A DNA stretch of 64,000 nucleotides from Demequina phytophila (GTDB lineage: Bacteria > Actinomycetota > Actinomycetes > Actinomycetales > Demequinaceae): the NCBI RefSeq assembly GCF_000971135.1, contig NZ_BBLW01000007.1, positions 1 to 64,000 on the forward strand. Reading direction: 5' to 3'. Positions within the stretch are counted from its first letter, which is position 1; each line of letters opens with the position of its first letter. A model generated the notes under the pieces. That model worked only from the letters and a program-made list of their open reading frames with translations. It made no database searches and was not told where the DNA came from. Made by a program: the position numbers and the translations under genes. Below are positions 27,954 through 37,726 of this stretch, piece by piece.

Positions 27954-27979
27954 GGAACAACTCACGCGCTACGCTCGTT
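27954..27979 (+). promoter_or_regulatory. SigR/SigH-type promoter of rbpA
   Basis: GGAAC (27954-27958), exactly 18 nt, then GTT (27977-27979). This matches the disulfide-stress sigma factor consensus (GGAAT-N18-GTT). rbpA of Streptomyces is known to be a SigR target. It gives a leader of roughly 35 nt. Confidence 0.6.
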
Positions 27980-28021
27980 ATGTCCGAGTGCAGGCGCCCG
28001 CCTGCCGGAAGGAGGACGCCC

Positions 28022-28354
28022 ATGGCCGATCGCGCGCTTCGAGGAATGCGACTGGGGACCCAGTCGATGGAATCGATCCACAACGCCGAGCTCGCCGAGC
28101 GCGTCGAGGTGCACTACGACTGCCCCAACGGTCACGTGCTCGCGATGCCGTTCTCGGTCGAGGCCGACGTCCCCCTCTCGTGGGAATGCCACTGCGGAGC
28201 CCTCGCGCTCCTGCGGGACGGCGACCGCCCCGAGCCCAAGGACGTCAAGCCGCAGCGCACCCACTGGGACATGCTGCTCGAGCGTCGGACCATCCCCGAG
28301 CTGGAGGAGCTCCTGGAGGAGCGTCTCGAGCTGCTCCGCGCCAGCCGCCGCTAG
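28022..28354 (+). CDS. rbpA: RNA polymerase-binding protein RbpA
   Basis: A 110-residue actinobacterial transcription factor that binds the principal sigma factor and promoter DNA to stabilise open complexes. Visible: the N-terminal tail RALRGMRLG, the zinc-ribbon-like core with YDCPNGH and WECHCGA (three cysteines and a His), and the C-terminal sigma-interaction domain PQRTHWDMLLERRTIPELEE. A GGAAGGAGG ribosome-binding site lies upstream of ATG 28022. A SigR-like promoter upstream and a strong terminator downstream make it a single-gene unit. Confidence 0.97.
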   Translation: MADRALRGMRLGTQSMESIHNAELAERVEVHYDCPNGHVLAMPFSVEADVPLSWECHCGALALLRDGDRPEPKDVKPQRTHWDMLLERRTIPELEELLEERLELLRASRR

Positions 28355-28367
28355 ACCTCGAACGGAA

Positions 28368-28399
28368 GGCGCCCTCGCCGCGACGGCGGGGGCGCCTTT
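28368..28399. terminator. Strong rho-independent terminator after rbpA
   Basis: GGCGCC (28368-28373) and GGCGCC (28391-28396) close a GC-rich stem continued by CTCGCC/GGCGGGG, followed by TTTC. It lies between convergent rbpA and ppm1 and probably serves both. Confidence 0.85.
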
Positions 28400-28400
28400 C

Positions 28401-29147
28401 TCATGCCCGCGTGCGGCCCGGGAGCAGGTCCGCGAGCTGTCGCACCCGGTGCGCGACGCCCCACGCGGTGACCTTGACGAGCGCCTCGCGGATGATGGCG
28501 CCGCTCATCTTCGACGTGCCCGCCTCCCGCTCGACGAACGTGATGGGCACCTCGACCACCGTGCCGCCCGCACGGATCACGCGCCACGCCATGTCGACCT
28601 GGAAGCAGTACCCCTGCGACTCGACGTCCGTGAGCGACAGCCGGCGCAGCATCTCGGCGCGGTAGACGCGGAACCCTGCCGTCGCATCGTGCACCCCGAT
28701 CCCGAGCGCGAGGCGTACGTACGTGTTGGCGCCCGTGGACAGCACCAGGCGGTGGCGGGGCCAGTTCACCACCTCTCCCCCGGGCACCCAGCGCGACCCG
28801 ATCACCAGGTCCGCGGACGATGCGCGGGCGAGCAGGGCCGGAAGGTCGGCCCCGCGGTGGGAGCCGTCGGCGTCCATCTCGCACAGGAGGTCGTAGCCAC
28901 GCTCGAGACCCCACGCGAAGCCGGCGAGGTACGCGGCGCCCAGCCCGTTCTTGGCGGTGCGGCGCAGCACGTGGACGCGCGGGTCCTCCGCGGCGCGGGC
29001 CGCCGCCCACTCCCCGGTGCCGTCGGGCGAACCGTCGTCCACGACCAGGACGTCGACCTCCGGCGCGGAGGCATGGACCGCGGCGAGCTGGCGCGGCAGC
29101 GACTCCCGCTCGTTGTACGTCGGGACGATGACGAGCGTGCGGGTCAC
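28401..29147 (-). CDS. ppm1: Polyprenol monophosphomannose synthase (GT2)
   Basis: A 248-residue family-2 glycosyltransferase: [12 protein letters not shown] at the N-terminus, [30 protein letters not shown] with the DAD metal site, and the DPM1-type acceptor loop ([19 protein letters not shown]). It transfers mannose from GDP-mannose to polyprenyl phosphate for lipoglycan and protein mannosylation at the membrane. The GTG start at 29147 overlaps the lnt stop (GTGA). In mycobacteria the two activities form one Ppm1 polypeptide (Lnt and synthase domains); here they are separate but coupled genes. Confidence 0.93.
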   Translation of the reverse strand: MTRTLVIVPTYNERESLPRQLAAVHASAPEVDVLVVDDGSPDGTGEWAAARAAEDPRVHVLRRTAKNGLGAAYLAGFAWGLERGYDLLCEMDADGSHRGADLPALLARASSADLVIGSRWVPGGEVVNWPRHRLVLSTGANTYVRLALGIGVHDATAGFRVYRAEMLRRLSLTDVESQGYCFQVDMAWRVIRAGGTVVEVPITFVEREAGTSKMSGAIIREALVKVTAWGVAHRVRQLADLLPGRTRA

Positions 29148-30676
29148 CAGTCGTACCTCTCGGCGACGCGCCGACGCATCGCGAGCAGCGCGACCACGGT
29201 GGGCACGATGAGGAATCCCCACCCGATGAACCAGCCCAGGCTCACGGCGGGCGTGATGTCGCTGCGGAGCCCGACGCGCTCGACCAGGTGGTCGGCGGTG
29301 AACAGCTCGGTGCCGTCGATGACGCGGCCCGCGGGATCGATCACCGCGCTGACGCCCACGGTCGAGATCTGGATCGCCCAGCGCCCCGACTCGATCGCGC
29401 GCATCCGCGTCATCTGGAGCTGCTGCGTGCTCTCGGCCGTGTGGCCGAACGAGGCGTTGTTGGTGGGCACGATGATGAGCTCGGCACCCTTCGCGACGGC
29501 CTCGCGGACGATCGAGTCGTACGCGACCTCGAAGCAGATGGGCGTCGCCACGGGCACCGTGCGGTCGAGGGACGCGACGGGCACGTTCATCACGGCGGCG
29601 CCGGTGCCGGCGAGCATGTCGGTGACGTTGTCGACGATGGGCGCGACCTCGCGGGCGAGGCTGCGCAGCGGGATGTACTCGGCGAACGGGGCGGGCCGCT
29701 GCTTCGAGTAGGTGTCGAGGATGGCGCCGTTGCCGCCGAACAGCAGCATCGTGTTGTAGCGCCCCTCGGGAGGCGAGTAGTCGACCGTGCCGAGCAGGAG
29801 CGGCGCGCCGGTCGCCGCCTGCGCCTCCTCGACGGCCGCGAGCGTCTGGTCGTCGACGCGGGGGTCGAGGTCCGCCGCGTTCTCGGGCCACACGACCAGG
29901 TCGACCGGGTTGTCGGCCGTCTCCTCCGCCATCCGCAGCGTCTCGGCCAGGTGGTTCTCGGTGACCAGGCGCGCCTGCGAGAACGCCTCCAGACCCAGGT
30001 CGGGGACGTTGCCCTGGACCGCGCCCACGCGCATCGTCCCGTCCTGCGCCTGGTTGTCGATGGGGACCAGGTAGCCGACGCCCATGACCGCGAGGGCGAG
30101 CACGGGCGCGAGCGCGGCCGTGACCGCGCGACGTGTGCGGGCCCGCTCCCATGCGAGGCCCAGGAGCGCCCCGGCGAGCACCACCGCGAAGGACACGAGC
30201 GGGATGCCGCCGAGCCAGGCCAGGCGCGCGACGGGCGCATCCACGAGCGCGTAGCCGACGCGGCCCCACGGGAAGCCGCCGAACGGCACCATGCCCCGCA
30301 GCTGCTCCGCGGCGACCCACAGGCCCGCGAACACCACGGTCTCGGCCCACCGATGGGTGTCGAGCATCCCGGAGCGGCGCACATGCGCCCACGCGACGGC
30401 GACCGCGGCCCACGCGAGCCCCTCGGCGACGCTGAGCGCGACCCACGGGACGGGTCCCACGGCGACGTCGGCCCACCACAGGTGCGGGAGCATGAAGGCG
30501 ACGCCGTAGGCCCAGCCGATGAGGAACGCGGCGCGCCCGGTGGCCGCCTCGAGCGCCCACCACAGCAGCGCGACGGATACCGGCGCGAGGTACCACCAGC
30601 CGGTGTCGGGGAACGCGAGGTTGAGCCCGACCCCGCCGAGGATCGCGATGGCGAGGTTCCTCAGTCCGGTCAGCAC
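29144..30676 (-). CDS. lnt: Apolipoprotein N-acyltransferase
   Basis: A 510-residue membrane enzyme that N-acylates the lipidated cysteine of lipoproteins. Five to six N-terminal membrane segments precede a nitrilase domain with the complete triad: Glu265 (WPENAADL), Lys325 (YSKQRPAPF) and Cys381 (PICFEVAYD). One C-terminal membrane helix follows ([19 protein letters not shown]). The GTG start at 30676 has TACAGT (30683-30688) ending 6 nt upstream and no Shine-Dalgarno sequence, so the mRNA is probably leaderless. Coupled to ppm1. Confidence 0.94.
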   Translation of the reverse strand: MLTGLRNLAIAILGGVGLNLAFPDTGWWYLAPVSVALLWWALEAATGRAAFLIGWAYGVAFMLPHLWWADVAVGPVPWVALSVAEGLAWAAVAVAWAHVRRSGMLDTHRWAETVVFAGLWVAAEQLRGMVPFGGFPWGRVGYALVDAPVARLAWLGGIPLVSFAVVLAGALLGLAWERARTRRAVTAALAPVLALAVMGVGYLVPIDNQAQDGTMRVGAVQGNVPDLGLEAFSQARLVTENHLAETLRMAEETADNPVDLVVWPENAADLDPRVDDQTLAAVEEAQAATGAPLLLGTVDYSPPEGRYNTMLLFGGNGAILDTYSKQRPAPFAEYIPLRSLAREVAPIVDNVTDMLAGTGAAVMNVPVASLDRTVPVATPICFEVAYDSIVREAVAKGAELIIVPTNNASFGHTAESTQQLQMTRMRAIESGRWAIQISTVGVSAVIDPAGRVIDGTELFTADHLVERVGLRSDITPAVSLGWFIGWGFLIVPTVVALLAMRRRVAERYDW

Positions 30677-30726
30677 CCCGCAACTGTATGCGAGCCGCGC
30701 GCGCCCGCCGCGCAGGCGCTCCGCGG

Positions 30727-33138
30727 CTACGGTCGCGCTGCCACCTCCAGGGCGATCACGACAGGGTCGAGGCCCTCGGCGGTCACGGTCACCGTCGCCG
30801 CGCCGGCGCCTCGGGGTCGCACCACGGCGAGCGCGCGCCCGTCGAAGGTGCGCCAGGTCGCGGCATCGAAGCGCTCCTCGGTGATGGGGTTCGCGCTGCC
30901 CATGCCCGCGAGCACGGCGGCGCCGTCGACGGTCACCGTGACGTCGCGGTCCGCGTCGGGCACCAGGGTCCCCGCGGCGTCGCGCAGCTCGATCGCGACG
31001 TGGGCGAGGTCGTCGTCCGTGTCGGCCAGGCGGGTGCGGTCCGCCGTGGCGGTGAGCGTCGCCTCCCCCGCGGTGGTCAGCTGGGTCCGGCCGGTCTCGA
31101 CGCCGTCGGAGTAGGCGACGGCCTCGAGCGTGCCGGGCCGGTACGTGGTCTCGAGCACCGCGAGCATGGGCCGCTCCTCCCCCACCCTCGCCCGCGAGAT
31201 CTCCTCGCCGTCGAGCAGCAGCGCGACCTCGTCTGCGTCCGCGTAGACCTCGACGGTCACGGGCCGGCCCACGTGCCCGTTCCAGGTCCACGAGGACACG
31301 GAGTCGCTCCACGCCCACATGGACGGGTTGACCACCTCCACGCCGTGGTGGGCGGGCCTGCGCACGGCGATGTACGGCTCGGCGCGCCGCCCGAACACGA
31401 TCTCGCGGTAGTAGGACAGCGGCCGGCGGTGGCCCGTGATGTCGATGTCGCCGCACCACGCGGTGAGATACGGGAACTCGCGCTCGAGCTGGCCCGAGGC
31501 CTTGTCGTCGTCTGCGTACATGGTGGAGCCGATGCCGACCTCGCCCAGGTAGTCCCAGCCCGTCCACGTGAAGTCGCCGATGACGTGGGGGCTGGCGAGG
31601 ACCATCGGCCACAGCCGCCCGATCTCGGGGCCGAAGGTCTCGGAGCCGACCAGGACGCGGTGAGGGAACGCGTCGCGGTCCGCGGCGTAGCGCGACTCCG
31701 CGTAGTTGAGGCCGAGCACGTCGAGCGCCGCGGAGGACTCCTCGATGCGTGCGGTCGCCGTGTCCGTCGCCCCGACGGTGGCCATCGCGTTCTTGTCCGC
31801 CATCAGCGCGTTGAGGCCGCCCAGCTCCTCGACGATCCGCGGCATCTCGTCGATGATCGCGAGCAGCGCGTTGACGCCGTTGGTCACGGGACGCGTCGGG
31901 TCGAGCGCCCGCACCTTCTCCGCGAGGCGGCGCGCCCAGCGCGCGCCGTGGGGCGTGCCGACCTCGACGATCTCGTTGCCGATCGAGTACATGATCACGG
32001 ACGGGTGGTTGCGGTCCTTGGCGACCAGCGCCTCGAGGTCGGCCTCCCACCACACGGGGAAGTCCGCGGCGTAGTCGTACGGCGTCTTGAAGCGGGTCCA
32101 CATGTCGAAGGCCTCGTCCATCACCAGCATGCCGAGCCGGTCGCACGCGTCGAGCATCGCCGGCGACAGCGGATTGTGCGCGGCGCGGATCGCGTTGAAG
32201 CCTGCCGCCTTGAGCAGCTCGATGCGGCGCTCCTCGGCGCGCCCGATCGCCGCGGCGCCCAACGGGCCGTTGTCGTGATGGATGCAGGCGCCGCGCAGCT
32301 TGACGGGCTCGCCGTTGATGCGCAGGCCCTTGCGCGGGTCCACGGTGACGGTGCGGATGCCGAACGTCGTGACGACGGGCTCGGACTCGTCGAGGGAGAC
32401 CGATGCGGTGTGCAGGCGAGGGCTGTCGGGGCCCCACAGCGCGGGCTCGGTGACGTAGAGGAGCTGGCGCGCGTCGGCCTGCTCGCCCGGGGCCAGCGTC
32501 AGCGGGGTGACGTCGGACTCGACGGTGACCCCCGCATCGTCCCTCATCACGGTGTGGACGCGGACGGTGCGGCTGACGCGCTCGTCGTTGCGCACGGTGG
32601 TGACCACCTCGATCACGGCCTGGTCCTCGTCGATGCGCTCGGTGCGGATGCGGATCCCGTCCTCGACGATCCGGACGGGCTCGTCGACGTGCAGCAGGAC
32701 GGGCCGGTGCAGGCCCGCGCCGGAGTACCAGCGCGAGTCCTCGCCCGAGCGCACCTCGATGCGCAGCTGGTGGGCGGCCCCGAACCGCAGGTACGGCGTG
32801 AGGTCCGCGAAGAAGCGGGCGTAGCCGTCGGCGCGGACCGCGGCGAGCTCGTCGTCGACGAAGATCTGCGCGCGCCGGAACGCTCCCTGCACCTCGAGCC
32901 GGACGGACCGGCCGTGCCACTCCTGCGGCACGTCGAGGGTGCGCTCGTACGTGTAGGCGCCGCTCGGGTAGTACGCCGCCGCACCCTTGGCGGGCGCGTC
33001 GGGCCGGCGCTGCTCGTCGCGCAGGGCGTCGTGGGGCAGGCGCACGGTGCCGAGCACCTCGGGTCCGCCGGAGAAGGCGGCGAAGGGGCCGGACGGCCGG
33101 CGGCAGGTCCACGCGTCGTTGAGGGGCAGGATGGTCAT
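30727..33138 (-). CDS. Glycoside hydrolase family 2 (beta-galactosidase/glucuronidase-like)
   Basis: An 803-residue cytoplasmic enzyme (no signal peptide). N-terminal jelly roll ([18 protein letters not shown]), immunoglobulin-like domain, TIM barrel with RAAHNPLSP, acid/base Glu in [11 protein letters not shown] and likely nucleophile Glu in [10 protein letters not shown]. Two C-terminal beta domains follow (a DUF4982-like region and a Big/GH2_C5-like region). The exact sugar is not determined; beta-galactosidase is the usual activity in this architecture. It overlaps the upstream tetR by ATGA, so induction by its own sugar through that regulator is likely. No sugar transporter is adjacent. 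Confidence 0.9.
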   Translation of the reverse strand: MTILPLNDAWTCRRPSGPFAAFSGGPEVLGTVRLPHDALRDEQRRPDAPAKGAAAYYPSGAYTYERTLDVPQEWHGRSVRLEVQGAFRRAQIFVDDELAAVRADGYARFFADLTPYLRFGAAHQLRIEVRSGEDSRWYSGAGLHRPVLLHVDEPVRIVEDGIRIRTERIDEDQAVIEVVTTVRNDERVSRTVRVHTVMRDDAGVTVESDVTPLTLAPGEQADARQLLYVTEPALWGPDSPRLHTASVSLDESEPVVTTFGIRTVTVDPRKGLRINGEPVKLRGACIHHDNGPLGAAAIGRAEERRIELLKAAGFNAIRAAHNPLSPAMLDACDRLGMLVMDEAFDMWTRFKTPYDYAADFPVWWEADLEALVAKDRNHPSVIMYSIGNEIVEVGTPHGARWARRLAEKVRALDPTRPVTNGVNALLAIIDEMPRIVEELGGLNALMADKNAMATVGATDTATARIEESSAALDVLGLNYAESRYAADRDAFPHRVLVGSETFGPEIGRLWPMVLASPHVIGDFTWTGWDYLGEVGIGSTMYADDDKASGQLEREFPYLTAWCGDIDITGHRRPLSYYREIVFGRRAEPYIAVRRPAHHGVEVVNPSMWAWSDSVSSWTWNGHVGRPVTVEVYADADEVALLLDGEEISRARVGEERPMLAVLETTYRPGTLEAVAYSDGVETGRTQLTTAGEATLTATADRTRLADTDDDLAHVAIELRDAAGTLVPDADRDVTVTVDGAAVLAGMGSANPITEERFDAATWRTFDGRALAVVRPRGAGAATVTVTAEGLDPVVIALEVAARP

Positions 33139-33827
33139 TGCTGGTCCTTCGGGTCGGGCGTGATCAGGTGCAGGAACTGTGCGAGGAGGGCGACCACGTC
33201 GACGCCGTCGCGGTCGAGGAGCCAGTGGAGCTGGGCGCCCTCCCACAGCGCGAAGAACGACGCGGAGGCGAACGCGGGCGTGACGCCGTCGCGGAGCATG
33301 CCCGCGGCGCCGAGCGCGGCGAACCACTCCTCGAAGCCGGCGCGGACCCGCACCACGCGCTCGTGGAAGAACTCCTCGAGGGGATGGTCCGCGGTCACGG
33401 ACTCCGCGGCGAGCAGCGTGTACAGCGCGAGCACGTCGGGCCGGCCGGCGTTGCTCCGCGCCAGCGCGAGCATCGCAGCGGGCACGTCGGCGGGGGTGGC
33501 CGGGTGCTCCGCGGCGAGGAGTGCGTCGGCGCGCGCGTCGCGTTCACGCATGAGCGCGAGCAGCAGCGCGGACTTGTGCGGGAAGTGGTGCAGCACGGTG
33601 GACTGGTCGACTCCGGCGCGCCGGGCGATCTCGCGCATCGACGCGGCCCGGGACCCCTGCTCCACGAAGACGTCCATGGCGGCGCCCAGGATGGCGGCGC
33701 GGGTCGCCTCGGACCGCTTGTAGGGGCCGCGGGTGCCGGGGGCGTGACCCGGATCCGTGGTCGCCTCCGTGCTCTCCGCGAGGGGGAAGCCCGGCAGGAC
33801 GTTCGGGACCGCGTCCTCGCCGTTCAT
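33135..33827 (-). CDS. TetR-family regulator of the GH2 gene
   Basis: A 230-residue repressor. A ~30-residue disordered N-terminus precedes the helix-turn-helix (TRAAILGAAMDVFVEQG, then MREIARRAGVDQSTVLHHF). The all-helical ligand domain follows. The stop overlaps the glycosidase start by 4 nt. An extended palindrome lies 27 nt upstream of ATG 33827. The ligand is presumably a sugar or glycoside (inference). Confidence 0.88.
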   Translation of the reverse strand: MNGEDAVPNVLPGFPLAESTEATTDPGHAPGTRGPYKRSEATRAAILGAAMDVFVEQGSRAASMREIARRAGVDQSTVLHHFPHKSALLLALMRERDARADALLAAEHPATPADVPAAMLALARSNAGRPDVLALYTLLAAESVTADHPLEEFFHERVVRVRAGFEEWFAALGAAGMLRDGVTPAFASASFFALWEGAQLHWLLDRDGVDVVALLAQFLHLITPDPKDQQ

Positions 33828-33845
33828 CGCCCGGCCCCTCTCGAC

Positions 33846-33877
33846 ATTGAAATTCCATCAGCTGATGGATGTTCAAT
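33846..33877. promoter_or_regulatory. Extended TetR operator with perfect core
   Basis: Core TCCATCAGCTGATGGA (33854-33869) is a perfect 16-bp palindrome. ATTGAA (33846-33851) and TTCAAT (33872-33877) extend the same dyad, so 28 of 32 positions are symmetric. TTGAAC on the minus strand (33876-33871) could be the -35 box of the tetR-GH2 operon, covered by the operator. The remaining ~170 nt to helY hold nothing recognisable. Confidence 0.65.
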
Positions 33878-34051
33878 ACTCGGATGCGTCGAGGCCCGTG
33901 TCAAATGGGCGTGCAGACGGTGGCGGCCGCGCGCCGTCGACTTCCAATGGCGTGTGTGACGGAACTCTTCTCACGTGAAGGATGTGGCGGCCCCACGCGC
34001 CCCATCGGTCACTTCGCACACATCTGTCATTGGCAATCGACGCGCCGCCAC

Positions 34052-36784
34052 CTAGTACGCCACCACTCCCCTGCGCATCGCCTTGATCGCCTGCACGGCG
34101 GCGGCACGCACCGAGGCGGAGGGCGCCACCTCCGCGATCTGATCGAGCGAGTCGATCACCTGCTTGCACCAGCGCACCATGTCGCCCGGGGCGAGCTCCG
34201 CACCCTTGAGCACGGTGTCGAGGCTCTTGCCCTGTGCCCAGCCGTGGATGGGCGCGACGATCCCCCAGTGGGGCGCCGGCAGGTCGGGCAGGCCGCGCTC
34301 CCGCTGCATGTCGTCGACCTTGGACCACAGCCGGACGGTGTCCTTGAGCGCGGTCCCGAGCACCCCGCCGGGGCCGCCCGGGAGCCGTGGCGTGCGCGAC
34401 TCGTCGTCGCGGCGTCCCTGGTAGAGCAGCGTCGAGACGGCGGCGGCGAGCGCGGGCGCGTGGAGCCCCTCCCAGGCGCCGGTGCGCAGCGCCTCGGCGA
34501 TGACGATGTCGTTCTCCGCGAACAGGCGACGCATCATGACGCCCGCGCGGGTGAGCTCGGGGCGGCCGTCGACCATGTCGAGGTAGCCCAGCGCCTCGAG
34601 GATCTGCAGCCGCTTGTCGAACACCCGCGCGATCGATCCCGTGGCCCGCTGGATCTCCCCCACGATGCGATCCTTGTCGCGCAGGGTGCGGTGGTAGCGC
34701 TCGGCCCAGCGGGCGTGCGCCTCCCGGTCGGGGCACTGGTGGCAGGGGTGCTCGCGCATGAGGCGCCGCACCTCGAGCTCCTGCGCGGCGTTCTCGTCGG
34801 CGGCCGGTCCCCGCCGCTTCGCACGCGTCGCGTCGTACGACCCCCGCCCGTCTGCGATCAGCTGGGCGAGCTCGCGGCGGCTGCGCGCGTTCCGCGCGTC
34901 GAAGCGACGCGGCACCTTGACCACGCCCACGGTCTCGAGCCCGTGGTGGAGCTCGGAGATCGCGAGCCTGTGCACCCGCGCGTGCTCGGTCACCACGAGC
35001 GGCCGCGGCGCGACGGGGTTGTCGTCCTGTTCGACCACGGCGGCGAGCCCCGCGCGACGGCCTCCGCCGACGCGCACCACGTCACCCCGACGCAGCGCGG
35101 CCAGCGTGGACGCGGTCGCCTCCTGGCGCGCGCGCGACGTCTCGCGCGCGGCCTGCTTCTGCAGCCGCGCGAGCCGCTCGCGCAGCGCGGCATACTCCAT
35201 GAAGTCGCCCTTGTCGCACCTCGCCGCCTCGGCGTAGCCCCGCAGCGTCGAGTCGAACTCGCGCGCCTTGCGGGCCTTGCCCACCACGGATTGGTCGGCC
35301 TGGTACTGCGCGAACGACATCTCGAGCACCTCGCGCGCCCGCTCGAGCCCGAGCTGCGCGACCAGGTTGACGGCCATGTTGTAGGAGGGCTGGAAGGAGC
35401 TGATGAGCGGGTAGGTGCGGCGCGACGCGAGGCGTCCCAGCTGCGGGGCGTCGAAGCCGGGGTGCTCGACCACGACGGCGTGGCCCTCGATGTCGATCCC
35501 GCGGCGGCCGGCCCGGCCGGTGAGCTGCGTGTACTCCCCCGCGGTGAGGTCCTTGTGGCCCTGCCCGTCCCACTTCACCAGCTTCTCGAGCACCACGGAG
35601 CGCGCCGGCATGTTGATCCCGAGCGCGAGGGTCTCGGTCGCGTAGACCACCTTGATGAGGCCGGCGGCGAACAGCTGCTCGACCACCTCCTTGAACAGCG
35701 GGATCATGCCCGCGTGGTGGGCCGCGAGCCCGGCCTCGAGGTGGTCTCGCCACCGGTGGTAGCCCAGGGCCGAGAGGTCCTCGGTGGGCACGCCCGCGCA
35801 TCGTTCCTCGATGATCGCTGCGATCTCGCGCCGCTCCGCCTCGGTGGTGAGCATCATGCCCGCGGCCCGCACCTGGTCGACCGCGTCCTCGCAGCCGGCG
35901 CGCGAGAACACGAACACGATCGCGGGCAGCAGGCCCTGCCGGTCGAGGACGTCGACCACGGCGAAGCGCGGCGGGGCGCGCCGCCCCTGAGGACGCCGTC
36001 CGCCGCGCGTGGGGCGCCCGCCGCGCGGGTCGTCGTAGCGGGAGCGCTTGGTGATGGCCTCGAGCTCGGGGTTGAGCCGCGGCGTGAGCCCCGGATCCTG
36101 CGGATCGACGCCGGGCGCGTAGAGGTCGAAGATCCCCTCGCGCAGGAGCACGTGCGGCCACAGGGGCACGGGACGATGCTCGCTCACCACCACGCGCGTG
36201 TCGCCCCTGACCTCGGCGAGCCACGCGCCGAACTCCTCCGCGTTCGACACGGTCGCGGACAGCGACACGATCGACGTGCGCTCCGGCAGGTGGATGATGA
36301 CCTCCTCCCACACCGAGCCGCGGAACCGGTCAGCGAGGTAGTGGACCTCGTCGAGGATGACCACGCCGAGGTGGTCGAGCTCGGAGGAGTCCGCGTAGAT
36401 CATGTTGCGCAGCACCTCGGTGGTCATCACGATGATGTCCGCCTCGTGGTTGAGCGTGGTGTCGCCCGTGAGCAGCCCGACGTTCTCCGGCCCGTAGACC
36501 CGCGCGAGGTCGTGGAACTTCTGGTTCGACAGCGCCTTGATCGGGGTCGTGTAGAAGGCCTTCTCGCCGCGCCGGTACGCGTGCCTGACGGCGTACTCGC
36601 CCACGAGGGTCTTGCCCGCGCCGGTCGGGGCGGCGACCAGCACGCTGCGGCCCTCGGCCACCGCCTCGCACGCCTCCCTCTGGAAGGGGTCGAGCGGGAA
36701 GGACAGCTCGCCCTCGAACTCGGCGAGGTCGGCGTGGGCGGCACGCGCGCGCGACGCGGCGTACCTCTCGGCGGGGCTGGTCAT
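34052..36784 (-). CDS. helY: Ski2-like DEAD/DEAH-box helicase HelY
   Basis: A 910-residue superfamily-2 helicase. Motif I is APTGAGKTLVGEYAV near residue 52, motif II ILDEVHYLAD (DEVH box), motif III SLSATVSNAEE, and motif VI region QLTGRAGRRGID. A C-terminal DSHCT domain follows. It probably unwinds RNA, as do Ski2/Mtr4 proteins, but the bacterial role is unproved. Position after tatA-tatC is the same as mycobacterial Rv2092c. ATG 36784 lies 9 nt after the upstream kinase stop; TAGCCT overlapping that stop ends 6 nt before the ATG, so an internal leaderless promoter is possible. Confidence 0.93.
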   Translation of the reverse strand: MTSPAERYAASRARAAHADLAEFEGELSFPLDPFQREACEAVAEGRSVLVAAPTGAGKTLVGEYAVRHAYRRGEKAFYTTPIKALSNQKFHDLARVYGPENVGLLTGDTTLNHEADIIVMTTEVLRNMIYADSSELDHLGVVILDEVHYLADRFRGSVWEEVIIHLPERTSIVSLSATVSNAEEFGAWLAEVRGDTRVVVSEHRPVPLWPHVLLREGIFDLYAPGVDPQDPGLTPRLNPELEAITKRSRYDDPRGGRPTRGGRRPQGRRAPPRFAVVDVLDRQGLLPAIVFVFSRAGCEDAVDQVRAAGMMLTTEAERREIAAIIEERCAGVPTEDLSALGYHRWRDHLEAGLAAHHAGMIPLFKEVVEQLFAAGLIKVVYATETLALGINMPARSVVLEKLVKWDGQGHKDLTAGEYTQLTGRAGRRGIDIEGHAVVVEHPGFDAPQLGRLASRRTYPLISSFQPSYNMAVNLVAQLGLERAREVLEMSFAQYQADQSVVGKARKAREFDSTLRGYAEAARCDKGDFMEYAALRERLARLQKQAARETSRARQEATASTLAALRRGDVVRVGGGRRAGLAAVVEQDDNPVAPRPLVVTEHARVHRLAISELHHGLETVGVVKVPRRFDARNARSRRELAQLIADGRGSYDATRAKRRGPAADENAAQELEVRRLMREHPCHQCPDREAHARWAERYHRTLRDKDRIVGEIQRATGSIARVFDKRLQILEALGYLDMVDGRPELTRAGVMMRRLFAENDIVIAEALRTGAWEGLHAPALAAAVSTLLYQGRRDDESRTPRLPGGPGGVLGTALKDTVRLWSKVDDMQRERGLPDLPAPHWGIVAPIHGWAQGKSLDTVLKGAELAPGDMVRWCKQVIDSLDQIAEVAPSASVRAAAVQAIKAMRRGVVAY

Positions 36785-36793
36785 GCCGCCAGG

Positions 36794-37726
36794 CTACTGT
36801 GCGCGACCCCCGAGGACGGTGAGCGCCCCGGGCGCCACGGCGACGGTCAGCGGGGCCGCGCCCACCAGCTCCCCGTCGGCGAATGCGGGCGGGAGCGGCG
36901 CCCCCTCGGCACCCTCAGGGGCGATGGTGACCCGCTCGACCTGGATGACGCGCACCCGCGGATCCGCGAGGTGGCCGCCGTCCTTGAGCCTCGGGAACAG
37001 GCCCAGGATGTCGCGCCGCGACATGCCGTCCGCGGTCACCAGCTCGAGCCGTCCGTCCGCGATCCTCGACCCGGGAGAGACCACCAGACCCCCGCCGAAG
37101 ACCGGGCCGTTGGCCACCGCGACCAGGGTGCAGGGCATCGTCCACTCGCGGCCGTCGGCGGTGAGCCGCACGCCGTACGGGTGGAAGCGCGGCACCTCGC
37201 GCATGGTCGCGACCTTGTACTTGAGCGGGCCCCGGGGGAAGGTGATGGCGCGGGCGTAGGAGGCCACGGCGGCATCGAGGCCGGCGGACAGCACCGCCCC
37301 GAAGTAGCGCGGGCTCGCCGGCTCCTCGATCGCTCCGCCGGTCACCTTGCCCAGGTCGATGCGCACCGTCTCGCCGCGCAGCCCCGCCTCGAGGCGGGCG
37401 ATCGCGGCGGGGATGTCGTGGCGCGGCAGGTCCAGCGAGGACGCGATGTCGTCGCCCGATCCGGCGGCGACGATCCCGAGCGGCAGGTCCGTCTCCGCGC
37501 ACACCTGGATCCCCAGGTGCGCCATCCCGTCGCCGCCGACCACGACGAGGGCGTCGAGGGAGGGACGATGCGCGACGGCGGCCTCGTACGAGGCCGCCCA
37601 GGATCCACGGGACAGGTCGACGAGGTGGTGACCGCCGGCCGCCAGCGCCGCCTTCGCCTCCGCGCCGCGTCGCGCGCCCCGCCCCGACCCCGATGTCGGA
37701 TTGGTGATGATCCCGACGGTCCTCAT
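36794..37726 (-). CDS. Diacylglycerol kinase-family lipid kinase (DgkB/YegS type)
   Basis: A 310-residue ATP-dependent kinase domain protein: ITNPTSGSGRGARRG at the N-terminus, VVVGGDGMAHLGIQ as the nucleotide GGDG motif, and IVAAGSGDDIA in place of the usual PxGTxND loop. The C-terminal beta domain contains VANGPVFGGGLVVSP. The substrate could be diacylglycerol, sphingoid-like lipids or a polyprenol. The start overlaps tatC by ATGA, so it is part of the tat operon, an insertion relative to mycobacteria where helY follows tatC directly. Confidence 0.9.
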   Translation of the reverse strand: MRTVGIITNPTSGSGRGARRGAEAKAALAAGGHHLVDLSRGSWAASYEAAVAHRPSLDALVVVGGDGMAHLGIQVCAETDLPLGIVAAGSGDDIASSLDLPRHDIPAAIARLEAGLRGETVRIDLGKVTGGAIEEPASPRYFGAVLSAGLDAAVASYARAITFPRGPLKYKVATMREVPRFHPYGVRLTADGREWTMPCTLVAVANGPVFGGGLVVSPGSRIADGRLELVTADGMSRRDILGLFPRLKDGGHLADPRVRVIQVERVTIAPEGAEGAPLPPAFADGELVGAAPLTVAVAPGALTVLGGRAQ

